Shown here: positions 7,216 to 14,622 of the stretch, in pieces
Position numbering within the stretch: position 1 is the stretch's first letter
Layout of the letters: every line of letters starts with the position of its first letter
Source of the DNA: Acidobacteriota bacterium
Lineage (GTDB): Bacteria > Acidobacteriota > Terriglobia > Acidiferrales > UBA7541
Assembly: GCA_003161495.1 (NCBI GenBank)
Contig: PMOP01000310.1
Coordinates: 1 to 14,622 of the forward strand
Direction of reading: 5' to 3'
DNA length: 14,622 nucleotides
Made by a program: the position numbers and the translations under genes
Notes under the pieces: generated by a model
Databases searched by the model: none
What the model saw: the letters and a program-made list of their open reading frames with translations, nothing else
Told to the model about the DNA's origin: nothing

Positions 7216-8685
7216 CTAGGTGAATAGCGGAGTTGGCTCAGCCTGCCAATCGTAATTTGCGGTTCCGGACATGGTTCCTAGCAAACTTAAGTACACGTCT
7301 CTGTAGAAAGGATTGAGGAAGGCATCGTTATGCCAGAGAATTGTGAATACACCGCCGACCGTGCGGCAACGATCCACGATGTGTTTAACCGCATGAATAG
7401 ATTGCTCTTTAGATAAATTCATGTAGGCCAGAAGAGTCCGGTCCATGACCAGTAGCGGGATCTCGATCAGGTCCGCCTGCCGATTCAGCGGAAATAGCCA
7501 GGGTTGATAGGGGATACAAGTCCCCGCTTTAAATCCGATCTGCTCGGCAAATCCCACGCTGCTGTCATAAGCCAGGCCACAGTTTTCCCAATCGATCCAA
7601 CTGTCCGGCGACCACCTCAGGTAATGTTGTCTTCCGCCCAGGGGACGATTGCCCAGCGTGTCGCGAAGGATTGCGATTTCTCTTCGCAATTTTTCTGGAG
7701 AGCGATAGGTGTTATATCCCGGATGCACTCCGGATTCCGCGCCGATCTCATCGAGCCAACCGACCACTTGACGGACCTTGTCGTGGCGCGGGTCATAGCC
7801 GCTGTCATTCGGCCCGGCAGGCGCGGCCTTCCAGTAAACGGTGGATTTCAACCCGTGCCGTTTGGTAGCGATCGCAATGCTGCGAACCGATTTGAGTTCG
7901 GTCGGTTCCACGGCACTGACTCGGCTAAAAACATCCCGAAATGAATTGTGAATCGTCCGGGAGCGGACCGTGTGCCGCAATGCCGTTTTCCAACGAAAGG
8001 GAATACCAACATGATCGACGTCATGACTTACTTTGATCCGCAGCTTTCGCGAAATCTTTTTCCAGGATGGAAATAGAAATTCCATGGCTTGTTCGAGAGC
8101 CAGGCCGTATTCATCGACAATCGGTCGATCCAGAAATTCGCCCGTGCACGTAACGCTGTTTTTTGCCTGGAAACGTCCATGACCATCGCGCAAGGAGTCC
8201 AGTCTCTCTTCCCATCGTGAAAGCGTAAGCAAAATGGACAAAGGGAGGTCGACCGCACATTCCAGATGATCCCGATCGGCAAGATGGAACAGCCGCTTGC
8301 CTTCCTCGATTTCGGATGCCACGAATGGGACGACGCAGTGTGAAATGTGGCTTCCTCCTTCGTTGGAGATGCTTTCCGCGAGAGGGATATTTGCGAAGCT
8401 TAATCGTCCGGGCGCAAGAGCGTTTAAAATATTGGCGGTGGCGTGTGGGAACGTGATGAATTTCTGCGTGCCATTGGAGATCTCACAAATTGTTTTCTCG
8501 GAAGTTATGGAAACTTTCCATGTCCGAACAAACTCTCGCGTGATTCCCGCGCGACGGCACAACTCGCCAACGGCATAGTACCGGGCCTGGGGAGTAATCC
8601 GAACATTCGGACCGAGGCTCGGAACAGGGTCGGCTACTTGAACTTTGCCCCGTGGCGATCCGTACGGTTCTGCAAATGATCCCAT
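7216..8685 (-). CDS. Polysaccharide deacetylase family protein with DUF7033-like N-terminal region
   Basis: 489 residues from ATG 8685, with GAGGA at 8692-8696 (6-base spacing). No signal peptide is seen, so it may act in the cytoplasm, unlike most NodB-type deacetylases. The N-terminal half (to about 205) resembles the DUF7033 region and ends with RPIVDEYGLALEQA (187-200). The C-terminal half carries variant NodB motifs: SHDVDH (220-225), GVHPGYNT (319-326), GRQHYLRW (351-358), YDSSVGF (373-379), IEIPLLVMD (407-415) and ILWHND (449-454). Where classical NodB enzymes have HxxxH, this has His321 and Asn325, so metal binding may differ. It probably removes N- or O-acetyl groups from a sugar of the polysaccharide or its precursor. 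It lies 53 bp after the FemAB-like gene and 20 bp before the Wzy_C gene. An inactive or regulatory role cannot be excluded. Confidence 0.85.
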   Translation of the reverse strand: MGSFAEPYGSPRGKVQVADPVPSLGPNVRITPQARYYAVGELCRRAGITREFVRTWKVSITSEKTICEISNGTQKFITFPHATANILNALAPGRLSFANIPLAESISNEGGSHISHCVVPFVASEIEEGKRLFHLADRDHLECAVDLPLSILLTLSRWEERLDSLRDGHGRFQAKNSVTCTGEFLDRPIVDEYGLALEQAMEFLFPSWKKISRKLRIKVSHDVDHVGIPFRWKTALRHTVRSRTIHNSFRDVFSRVSAVEPTELKSVRSIAIATKRHGLKSTVYWKAAPAGPNDSGYDPRHDKVRQVVGWLDEIGAESGVHPGYNTYRSPEKLRREIAILRDTLGNRPLGGRQHYLRWSPDSWIDWENCGLAYDSSVGFAEQIGFKAGTCIPYQPWLFPLNRQADLIEIPLLVMDRTLLAYMNLSKEQSIHAVKHIVDRCRTVGGVFTILWHNDAFLNPFYRDVYLSLLGTMSGTANYDWQAEPTPLFT

Positions 8686-8738
8686 CAGTTGTCCTCGTTA
8701 GATGCGTTTGCGTGGATTGAATTTCACGGGCAGGCGAA

Positions 8739-9821
8739 TTATTTATTAAACGCAATCGAGTCGCGGCGGTCCACGAGCGATTGAAATAATCCGCCACGCC
8801 AGGAACCCGATTTTTCAATGCGCCATATGGGAACAGCCATTGCGCCCCAACGCCGGTAGAAACACTCGACTCCGCGAAGGCTGGAGCCTTCGAAATCGAA
8901 ATCGCGGCCCGCATGCAGCGTGTCCTGCAAGGCATTCCAAAGGACCAAATAGGCCCCGGGAATATCGCGGAAGTCGGGATTCACTCCGGAAACGATCTGG
9001 TAGGTAGTGCGATTGTCGTTTACCGTAAGCAGGGCCGCTACCGGTTTATCGTCAGTGGTTTTTGCGATATAAAGGTGGGCTCTCTCCTGAGAATAAGCGG
9101 CGTTCCACAGTCGCCTCAAAAAGTCTGGAGAGCATACAGGCTTCAATCCTTGTTTCTCGAATGTCATTCTGTTTAATGCTATGAGATCTTCGATACCGTC
9201 ATCGCGAACCACGCGAAGCTTGAGACGCGACGCTTTCGTCAACTTTTGTTGGTGCGTGCGAGTCATGCCCGCTGTGACTTGCTCCAGCGTATGGGTAGAG
9301 GGAAATCGGAATGTGTAAGCGAGATGCACTCGATATCCCGCCCAAAGAAATCCTTGCAAGTCGGGAGCCGACGCGCCTGCGACGTAGCGCACGCAGTCGA
9401 ATGATTTAATGCTGCGCGCAAGAAGTTCTCCGTTCGAGCGCATGAAATGAAGCCGGTCGCAGGTGTTGTCCACGGATGACAAATCAAAGACCGGACCGAG
9501 ATAAGGAGTCAGGCCTGGAGAGCACAGGAATTTCAGCCCAGGCCTGCGTTCCCGAGGGATCGGCATGCCTGCAATAATTGCTCCACGCTCGTTCCGAATA
9601 ACTAGAATTGAGAAATCCGTGGCCGTAGTTTGCAACCACCAGGAATAATGAAAAATCGTTCCGTGAGGAGACTTGTCGATCAGATCATCCCACTCGGGAT
9701 AATCCTCTCGCTGCAGAACTTCGCAGAAGTTTTCCTTCGGACGCTTTTGGGCAGCTTGAGCCTGGGGGCGACGCGCGGCCACACGAGGGGCCTCGCATCG
9801 GGGCTGGATAGCAACTTTCAT
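8739..9821 (-). CDS. FemAB-like acyltransferase (GNAT fold, Acetyltransf_6/BioF2-like)
   Basis: 360 residues from ATG 9821, which has AAGGA at 9829-9833 with 7-base spacing. An in-frame ATG at 9827 is too close to that site, and a TTG at 9848 has no support. After a basic, low-complexity leader (1-32) come two GNAT-like lobes. Marks are SPHGTIFHYSWWLQ (51-64), LTPYLGPVFD (104-113), THQQKLTKASRLKL (189-202, a basic helix) and FDFEGSSLRGVECFYRRWGA (308-327), the usual closing motif of EPS-type FemAB proteins. It is expected to move an acyl or aminoacyl group, possibly from aminoacyl-tRNA or acyl-CoA, to an amino sugar or lipid-linked intermediate in the cytoplasm. A free amino group made by the aminotransferase or deacetylase in the same operon would be a natural acceptor; this is inference. 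The next gene upstream ends 99 bp before this start. Confidence 0.85.
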   Translation of the reverse strand: MKVAIQPRCEAPRVAARRPQAQAAQKRPKENFCEVLQREDYPEWDDLIDKSPHGTIFHYSWWLQTTATDFSILVIRNERGAIIAGMPIPRERRPGLKFLCSPGLTPYLGPVFDLSSVDNTCDRLHFMRSNGELLARSIKSFDCVRYVAGASAPDLQGFLWAGYRVHLAYTFRFPSTHTLEQVTAGMTRTHQQKLTKASRLKLRVVRDDGIEDLIALNRMTFEKQGLKPVCSPDFLRRLWNAAYSQERAHLYIAKTTDDKPVAALLTVNDNRTTYQIVSGVNPDFRDIPGAYLVLWNALQDTLHAGRDFDFEGSSLRGVECFYRRWGAMAVPIWRIEKSGSWRGGLFQSLVDRRDSIAFNK

Positions 9822-9920
9822 GGGCATATCCTTATTAGGAATGGTCAAGCGCCTCGGAGTTTCGGGAAATGGAACGCTAGAAAAGTCCGCCGATGCTCGC
9901 GGCTGACGTGGAATGAATAC

Positions 9921-11570
9921 TTATGGCGTTGCCGCCGGTGACAGGGAAGCGCCGCTCGCAGCGCCTTTGGTTTCCTGCAAATCTTCGGAGGAAACGGGGG
10001 ACGACTCCGTAGGATTGAGGCGGTTGCCTTTCAAATGATAATTTTGGCCGCAACTTTCGCATTGCGCGTGATCGTCGGAAAGATGCAGGCGCTCGCCGCA
10101 ACGGCACATCCAGCCAATCTGCCGGGCGGGAGAGCCTACGACCAGAGCGTGCGAAGGAAGATCGCGGGTAACGACGGCTCCGGCTCCGACAAAGGCGTAC
10201 TCGCCGATGGTCACGCCGCAAACGATGGTGGAGTTCGCGCCCAGTGAAGCGCCCCGGCAAACCAAAGTTTTTTTGTATTCGTTTTTGCGGTTTACAAAGC
10301 TGCGCGGATTGGTGACGTTCGTGAACACCATGGAGGGGCCGCAGAACACGTCGTCTTCCAGCTCAACACCTGTGTAAAGAGAAACGTTATTTTGGATTTT
10401 GACGTTGTTTCCGATGCGCACTCCCGAGGCCACGTGAACATTTTGGCCCATGTTGCAATTTTCGCCGATCACGCAATTTTTCATGACATGCGAATAATGC
10501 CAGATGTGCGTGCCGGCGCCGATCTCGGTGGGCTGATCAACCTTGGCGGTTGGATCGACGAAATAATTGGCCGGGGCATCTTCCAGTTGTTGAACCGAGC
10601 CTTGATTTTTCAAGGAGCGCTCGCTGGCGTTCAAAATGCGAAGGACGCGCACTCCGTTGTTTCCGTCGGTATTGGGCGTCTGGCGCGTGGAAATGCATTC
10701 CAGAAAATGCAGGCATTCCAGGCGCAAGGGTTCAAGCGCAGGAAGAGGGACCACTTGTCCTTCGGACCGTTTTGCGATCGGAAGGCGATCGAGCCACTCG
10801 ATTTTATGCGGGTAGAGGACCAGCTTGCGGTCCGTTTGCATGTCGTCAAACACGGCCATCTGGCGGTCGCCGACGACGACGAGTTTCTGTTCTTTAAAGG
10901 GATGCAGCCAACTGACGAAGATGTGCGCCGTGACGCCGCTCGCGAAATTGCAGTTCGTGAGGGTGACGTCGGCCACGTTGGCATTGAGATAATTTCCGCC
11001 GTGTGCCGCTACGGAAGTAGGCTCCTCGCCCAGCAGGCAAAGGATTGCGGAAATATCGTGCGGCGCGAAACTCCACAGAATATTTTCTTCCGTTCGCAGT
11101 TTTCCGAAATTCAGACGGGACGAGTAGATGTATTGAACCTTGCCCAGCGCGCCTTCACGAATCAGCGACTTCAATTTCTGAATCGCCGGATGATATTGAA
11201 GCAAGTGTCCGACCATCAGGACGCGGCCGGTCTTTTGCGCCAGCTGCGTCAGCTCTTCGGCGTGTTCCACTTGAAGGGAAAGAGGCTTTTCGACAAAGAC
11301 ATCCTTGCCCATTTCAAGCGCTCGCTTCGCCAGCGGATAGTGCTGAACCGCGGGCGCGGCGATCACGATTCCTTCGATGTCTTTCCGGGCAAACAGCTCT
11401 TCATAGGAATCGCAAATCTCAACGCCTTCGTACAAGGGCTGCAATTGTTCCAGGCGGTTGCGATCCACGTCACAGATGACGCGTAGTCTTCCGAGCTGGT
11501 GGAAATTGCGAACTAGGTTTTGGCCCCAATATCCGCAACCTACTACGGCGACAGAGATGTGATCATTCAT
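9921..11570 (-). CDS. Fused sugar-nucleotide 3-dehydrogenase (WbpB/WlbA-like) and N-acetyltransferase (WbpD/WlbB-like) with zinc ribbon
   Basis: 549 residues from ATG 11570. The frame continues to 11825 without family character. GAGGGGG (11581-11587) sits 10 bases before this ATG, and the start overlaps the upstream stop by 8 bp. Part one (1-325) is a Gfo/Idh/MocA oxidoreductase: NAD-binding [10 protein letters not shown] (9-18), VFVEKPLS (91-98), [12 protein letters not shown] (117-128) and SFAPHDISA (167-175). Part two (about 335-487) is a left-handed beta-helix acyltransferase with hexapeptide turns ([37 protein letters not shown]) and the end GAGAVVTRD...VVGSPAR. Residues 489-507 hold CxC and CxxC (Cys 489, 491, 504, 507), a probable zinc ribbon. 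A Ser/Pro-rich tail closes the protein. In WbpA-B-E-D pathways these steps are separate proteins: oxidation of C3 and, after transamination, acetylation of the 3-amine. The WbpE-like aminotransferase is the gene just upstream. Confidence 0.93.
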   Translation of the reverse strand: MNDHISVAVVGCGYWGQNLVRNFHQLGRLRVICDVDRNRLEQLQPLYEGVEICDSYEELFARKDIEGIVIAAPAVQHYPLAKRALEMGKDVFVEKPLSLQVEHAEELTQLAQKTGRVLMVGHLLQYHPAIQKLKSLIREGALGKVQYIYSSRLNFGKLRTEENILWSFAPHDISAILCLLGEEPTSVAAHGGNYLNANVADVTLTNCNFASGVTAHIFVSWLHPFKEQKLVVVGDRQMAVFDDMQTDRKLVLYPHKIEWLDRLPIAKRSEGQVVPLPALEPLRLECLHFLECISTRQTPNTDGNNGVRVLRILNASERSLKNQGSVQQLEDAPANYFVDPTAKVDQPTEIGAGTHIWHYSHVMKNCVIGENCNMGQNVHVASGVRIGNNVKIQNNVSLYTGVELEDDVFCGPSMVFTNVTNPRSFVNRKNEYKKTLVCRGASLGANSTIVCGVTIGEYAFVGAGAVVTRDLPSHALVVGSPARQIGWMCRCGERLHLSDDHAQCESCGQNYHLKGNRLNPTESSPVSSEDLQETKGAASGASLSPAATP

Positions 11571-12750
11571 GAGTCCCATTCCCCCTCGTGTGATGGACCT
11601 GCGATTTGTAAAATTCAGCGATGGTGCTGACGACACGTTCCTGATCATCGGCCGGAAGTTCCGGGTAAATCGGGAGCGCCAGAGAATTGAGGCACGCTTT
11701 TTCAGATTGGGGCATCGAGCCTTTTGCGTATCCGAGATACGCGAACGCAGGCTGCAGATGCAGCGGCTCTGGATAATAGATGGCAGTCGGTACGCCCTGT
11801 TCCTGGAGGTAATCGCGCAATGCATCGCGATCGTCGCATCGAATTACAAATTGATTGTAGACATGCCCGCAATGGGACGGCGCGCTGGGGCTTGTGATAA
11901 ACGATGTGAGATCATATTGGTCAAAAAGTTTTGCATAAAGCGCCGCGCGGTCCTGGCGCGCCTGGATCCATGTGTCCAGATAGCGGAGCTTGACCCTGAG
12001 GATGGCGGCTTGCAGCGCGTCCAGACGGCTGTTCATGCCGATAATTTCCGAGTGGTATTTCTTGCGGGTGCCGTGAGCGCGCAGCAGGCTTAGGCGATCC
12101 GCCATGGCGCGTTCTCGCGCGGTAACCATGCCTCCGTCACCGGCGCATCCCAGATTTTTGGACGGGAAAAAACTGAAGCATCCGAAATCGCCGATGCTTC
12201 CCACCTTCTGGCCATAATAAGTGGCGCCAATCGCCTGAGCGGCGTCCTCGATCACTGCCAGCGAATAATTGTCCGCGATTTGTTGGATGGGGCGAAGATC
12301 GGCCGCCAAGCCAAAAAGATGCACGGGTAGAATGGCGCGCGTCTTTTCCGTGACGGCCGGCTCGATGAGGTCGGTGGCGATATTGAATGTATCCGGATCG
12401 ATATCGACGAACACGGGCGTTGCTTCGGTGCGCGCGATCGACCCTGCCGTCGCGACAAAAGTGAACGGCGTGGTAATCACTTCGTCGCCCGGACCAACGC
12501 CTTGGGCGCACAACGCCAGGTAAAGCGCGTCCGTGCCCGAAGCGCAGCCAACCGCGTGGGGCGATCCCACATAGGCACCCGCTTCTTTTTCAAAAAGCTC
12601 CACCTGTTGCCCCATGATGAAATGCTGGCTTTCGAGAACCGATTCGACCGCCTGCAGAATTTCAAGACGTATGGACGCGAACTGCGCCTGAAGGTCGAAG
12701 AAAGCGAAGCTTTTTTTTACTTTGCGTGCCGCCGTTGAAGTCGATTCCAT
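11563..12750 (-). CDS. DegT/DnrJ/EryC1/StrS sugar aminotransferase (WbpE/WlbC-like)
   Basis: 395 residues from ATG 12750, with AAGGAGA at 12761-12767 (10-base spacing). It is a PLP-dependent fold-type I sugar aminotransferase of normal family length. Marks are [12 protein letters not shown] (17-28), the phosphate-binding [13 protein letters not shown] (68-80), [11 protein letters not shown] (114-124), VHLFG (143-147), [11 protein letters not shown] (166-176, with Asp169 for the PLP nitrogen) and [15 protein letters not shown] (193-207, with Lys198 forming the internal aldimine). Together with the downstream dehydrogenase-acetyltransferase fusion it makes a 3-amino sugar nucleotide: the 3-keto sugar from the dehydrogenase is aminated, usually from glutamate, then acetylated. 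A 2,3-diacetamido-hexuronate or related sugar is likely, but a WbpA-like 6-dehydrogenase is not in the window. It lies 29 bp after the export gene; its last codons overlap the start of the fusion gene. Confidence 0.94.
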   Translation of the reverse strand: MESTSTAARKVKKSFAFFDLQAQFASIRLEILQAVESVLESQHFIMGQQVELFEKEAGAYVGSPHAVGCASGTDALYLALCAQGVGPGDEVITTPFTFVATAGSIARTEATPVFVDIDPDTFNIATDLIEPAVTEKTRAILPVHLFGLAADLRPIQQIADNYSLAVIEDAAQAIGATYYGQKVGSIGDFGCFSFFPSKNLGCAGDGGMVTARERAMADRLSLLRAHGTRKKYHSEIIGMNSRLDALQAAILRVKLRYLDTWIQARQDRAALYAKLFDQYDLTSFITSPSAPSHCGHVYNQFVIRCDDRDALRDYLQEQGVPTAIYYPEPLHLQPAFAYLGYAKGSMPQSEKACLNSLALPIYPELPADDQERVVSTIAEFYKSQVHHTRGNGTHE

Positions 12751-12779
12751 ATCTTGTTTCTCTCCTTCGATTTGTAGGA

Positions 12780-13805
12780 CTAAAAAATTACTGCATATGC
12801 CGCCACGCTCACTGCAGCCTGGGCTCCGATGTCTCCCAATCTTCGCGCGCCGGCTTTAAGACCACTTTGCGGGACAAACAAAATATCGTTAGCCTCGAGA
12901 ATCTGGTCCTTCTCCTTGCCTCTCATCACCTTTTTCAAATCAATCGGAATTTCCACGCGCTGGGAATCGCTTTCAGACTGACGAATGATGATGGTTCGCC
13001 CGAGAGCTGCCGTCGGAGTCGGTCCTTCCGCCATGGCCACAGCCTGTAGGACAGTCATCTGCGATCTGCGGTCCTGCACGGCGAAGGCTCCCGGTTTCCC
13101 AACCGAGCCAACCACAAACACAACTGGGGCTGTGTTGACGGTGATCACATCGCCGGCGTGCAGAATGAGAGTGGCGGATCGATCTTGACCAGAGAGAAGC
13201 GCCGTCAGGTTAATCGTGGTAGGAGCCGCGGCATTCTGCGTGACGCTTACATTTGTAATGCCCGGTGCATTCGCGTCCACATGGTGAGTAATCGTCAGCG
13301 TATTTCCCGCGTTCGGCGCGAGACCTCCCGCGGCGGAAATCACATCCATCAAGCCGGTCGGCCGCTCAATCGGATAAGTTCCCGGACGCATCACTGCGCC
13401 CATGACGGCAACATTCTGGGTCATCTCGCGAAGGATCAATACAGTGACCGAGGGGTCGCGAAGGATCTGATTTTTCTTCAATTCTTCGCTCATGCGCCCG
13501 GCAAACTCAAACGTGGTCGAACCCGCCGCTTGAATCGCGCTGGGAATCAACGATATTTTGACTTTGCCTTCCTGGTCGACCTGGTATCTTCCGGAAATGT
13601 CATCTTCATCATTGACGTGGATATCGAGAATATCTCCCACGCCGATCTGATATCCGCCATACACAACCGGGCTCGCGTTATCCGCGGACCGGTTATTGAC
13701 GTTCATCGTGCTGCGGTTCTGCGAATTGATCTGCGCGGAGGCAATCAAGGCGTTTGCCAAAATAAATGCCGCCGACATTAAGAACATTTGTGTTTTTTTC
13801 GACAT
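12780..13805 (-). CDS. Wza-like polysaccharide export protein (Poly_export and SLBB domains), no lipobox
   Basis: 341 residues from ATG 13805, with AAGGAGG at 13811-13817 (5-base spacing). A signal peptide is clear (residues 1-24, ending ALIASA before Gln25). The Poly_export/BexD domain begins at YQIGVGDILDIHV (52-64) and runs through GRYQVDQEGKVKISLI (72-87). The first SLBB domain starts at VAVMGAVMRPGTYPIE (132-147) and the second at FVVGSVGKPGAFAVQ (230-244). The C-terminus (about 319-341, GARRLGDIG then AQAAVSVAAYAVIF) could form the amphipathic helix that crosses the outer membrane in Wza. Unlike Wza, no cysteine follows the signal peptide, so this is not an obvious lipoprotein. It should form the outer-membrane or periplasmic export channel, working with the BY-kinase encoded just upstream (76-bp gap). 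Confidence 0.93.
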   Translation of the reverse strand: MSKKTQMFLMSAAFILANALIASAQINSQNRSTMNVNNRSADNASPVVYGGYQIGVGDILDIHVNDEDDISGRYQVDQEGKVKISLIPSAIQAAGSTTFEFAGRMSEELKKNQILRDPSVTVLILREMTQNVAVMGAVMRPGTYPIERPTGLMDVISAAGGLAPNAGNTLTITHHVDANAPGITNVSVTQNAAAPTTINLTALLSGQDRSATLILHAGDVITVNTAPVVFVVGSVGKPGAFAVQDRRSQMTVLQAVAMAEGPTPTAALGRTIIIRQSESDSQRVEIPIDLKKVMRGKEKDQILEANDILFVPQSGLKAGARRLGDIGAQAAVSVAAYAVIF

Positions 13806-13810
13806 TGCAC

Positions 13811-13838
13811 CCTCCTTCGCCTGTTTTGAAGGCGATGG
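13811..13838 (-). promoter_or_regulatory. Hairpin overlapping the Shine-Dalgarno of the export gene
   Basis: In minus-strand RNA, CCATCGCC (13838-13831) can pair with GGCGAAGG (13821-13814) around a 9-base loop (TTCAAAACA), with one A-A mismatch. The last bases of the 3' arm, AAGG, are the first four of the AAGGAGG ribosome-binding site (13817-13811) of the export gene. Folding would therefore partly hide the site. It could tune the amount of export protein relative to the kinase gene before it, or it may be chance. Confidence 0.4.
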
Positions 13839-13881
13839 TCCATGATTTTGTGCGGGCTGGTCAGGAACGAAACACCAGGCA

Positions 13882-14622
13882 TTACTTCGTGGCGTAGGAG
13901 CCGTAATCCTTCATTCCGTACGAGTAGTATTCTTCCTTTAAATCGACACCGTTGAGGACGACCCCTAAGACGGTTGCCTGTAGATTTTCAAGAATTTCGA
14001 GGCTGAACATCACGGCGCCGCGCGTCGTTGAATCGCAACGTGCCACAACGATGGAGGCATCAGAAAGCGTGGAAAGCCAACGCCCTTCCGAAAATGGAAT
14101 GATGGGCGGGGAATCGAGCACAATGTAATCGAATGTCTTGCGCAGTTCGGAGATGAGATCCGTCATGCGTGGCGAAGTCAAACACTCCAGGGAATTGGGC
14201 GCCCTGTTTCCCACTCCGAGAACCGTGAGGTTCGGCACTTCGGCGAGAGGTTTCAGGGCGTCTGCCAGTGTATTCGCCGGATTGGTGAGCAGGTCCTGCA
14301 ATCCAATTCGCAGAGTCATGCCGAACGAGGAAGTAATGGACGGGTGACGGAAATCGCCATCGATCAAGCAGGTTTTTCCATGCCGCGCCAGCGCCAGAGA
14401 AAGATTTGTGGCGACGGTGGTCTTGCCTTCGCCCGGCAAGGCGGACGTGATCAAAATGGTTTGAACCGCCGAGCCGTTTGGCGAAAGGGGAATTCGAATG
14501 CTGGTTTCCAGGTTTCGAATTGCTTCCGCCTCGGGCGAGTTCGGATTTTCGGTCAGGAATTTCAATCCGTTGATCCGGATTGCAGCCATCGATTGGGTCG
14601 CCGGCACCATGCGAGTCGTCTT
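13882..14622 (-). CDS. Tyrosine-protein kinase (BY-kinase) domain of a polysaccharide chain-length regulator, N-terminus cut by window
   Basis: The frame is open from the right edge (246 codons visible) to TAA 13884-13882. An ATG at 14610 exists, but the frame continues upstream of it without a stop, so a Wzc-type protein with an N-terminal Wzz domain is likely. Counting from that ATG, marks are Walker A SALPGEGKTT (56-65), Walker A' LIDGDFRHP (82-90), Walker B YIVLDSPP (162-169) and VVLNGVD (217-223). The C-terminal tyrosine cluster (Tyr 228, 229, 231, 236, 239) is the usual autophosphorylation site. EAEAIRNLETSIRI (28-41) is the helix that binds the neighbouring subunit in BY-kinases. It sits at the inner membrane, phosphorylates itself and neighbours, and sets polymer length and export with the Wza-like protein. 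Whether the Wzz part is fused or separate cannot be seen. Confidence 0.93.
   Translation of the reverse strand, partial: KTTRMVPATQSMAAIRINGLKFLTENPNSPEAEAIRNLETSIRIPLSPNGSAVQTILITSALPGEGKTTVATNLSLALARHGKTCLIDGDFRHPSITSSFGMTLRIGLQDLLTNPANTLADALKPLAEVPNLTVLGVGNRAPNSLECLTSPRMTDLISELRKTFDYIVLDSPPIIPFSEGRWLSTLSDASIVVARCDSTTRGAVMFSLEILENLQATVLGVVLNGVDLKEEYYSYGMKDYGSYATK

Noticed and set aside
8703..8754. Inverted repeat TGCGTTT / AAACGCA around the end of the FemAB-like gene
   Set aside because: Only 7 bp with a loop of 38 bases and no T-run; too weak to call a terminator.
9822..9920. Possible promoter (TTGACC at about 9843-9848) before the FemAB-like gene
   Set aside because: No -10 element at proper spacing; the bases where it should be are occupied by the Shine-Dalgarno and start codon.
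10392..11486. Plus-strand open frame of 364 codons
   Set aside because: It lies fully antisense to the fused dehydrogenase-acetyltransferase, whose motifs are unmistakable; its own product has no recognisable domain and no ribosome-binding site was evident.
11571..11825. 85-codon N-terminal extension of the fusion protein
   Set aside because: It overlaps the aminotransferase 3' end in another frame; the NAD-binding fold begins right after ATG 11570. The in-frame ATG at 11579 is too close to the GAGGGGG site.
13857..13878. CTGGT / ACCAG stem in the spacer between kinase and export genes
   Set aside because: Five base pairs with a 12-base loop and no T-run; likely chance.
1..14622. CRISPR array, tRNA, rRNA, insertion sequence or phage genes
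   Set aside because: No regularly spaced repeats, no tRNA-like cloverleaf noticed, no transposase or phage motifs in any large frame.

Overview
The window holds most of a polysaccharide (EPS / O-antigen-like) biosynthesis and export operon on the minus strand, which runs from the right edge leftward to about position 1374. It meets one secreted surface-protein gene on the plus strand (1-1395, cut by the left edge). Gene content (Wza-like export protein, BY-kinase, secreted Ig-fold protein) points to a diderm bacterium. Mid-50s GC by eye, the He_PIG-type Ig protein, a DUF7033-like deacetylase and several FemAB-like proteins in an EPS locus fit an Acidobacteriota-like soil organism. That assignment is an inference from style, not a marker gene.

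Minus-strand genes in transcription order: the BY-kinase part of a chain-length regulator (13882 to beyond the right edge); a Wza-like outer-membrane export protein (12780-13805); a DegT/WbpE-type sugar aminotransferase (11563-12750); a fusion of a Gfo/Idh/MocA sugar dehydrogenase (WbpB/WlbA type) with a left-handed beta-helix N-acetyltransferase (WbpD/WlbB type) and a zinc ribbon (9921-11570); a FemAB-like acyltransferase (8739-9821); a DUF7033-type polysaccharide deacetylase (7216-8685); an O-antigen ligase/polymerase-family membrane protein (5675-7195); two GT4 glycosyltransferases (4530-5699 and 3244-4533); a secreted barrel-like protein of unknown function (2340-3284); and a second FemAB/GNAT-like protein (1374-2300). 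Spacing is tight, often overlapping (25, 4, 41 and 8 bp), as expected for one coupled transcription unit.

The genes can be read as one pathway. The aminotransferase and the dehydrogenase-acetyltransferase fusion would make a 3-acetamido (probably 2,3-diacetamido) UDP-sugar. The two GT4 enzymes would extend a lipid-linked repeat. The Wzy_C-family protein would polymerise or ligate it. The deacetylase, FemAB-like proteins and secreted barrel protein would trim or decorate it. The Wza-like protein and tyrosine kinase would control chain length and export. Initiating transferase, flippase, the UDP-GlcNAc 6-dehydrogenase and the Wzz part of the kinase are not in the window.

The most notable structure outside normal gene content is a long, nearly perfect hairpin (1407-1460) just after the plus-strand gene's stop. 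It lies inside the coding sequence of the convergent minus-strand gene, and its wobble pairs favour folding in the plus-strand transcript. A GC-rich tail of the ligase gene carries an 18-bp tandem repeat and two overlapping hairpins. A hairpin also overlaps the ribosome-binding site of the export gene. No tRNA, rRNA, CRISPR array or insertion sequence was seen, and no gene-free stretch exceeds about 100 bases.
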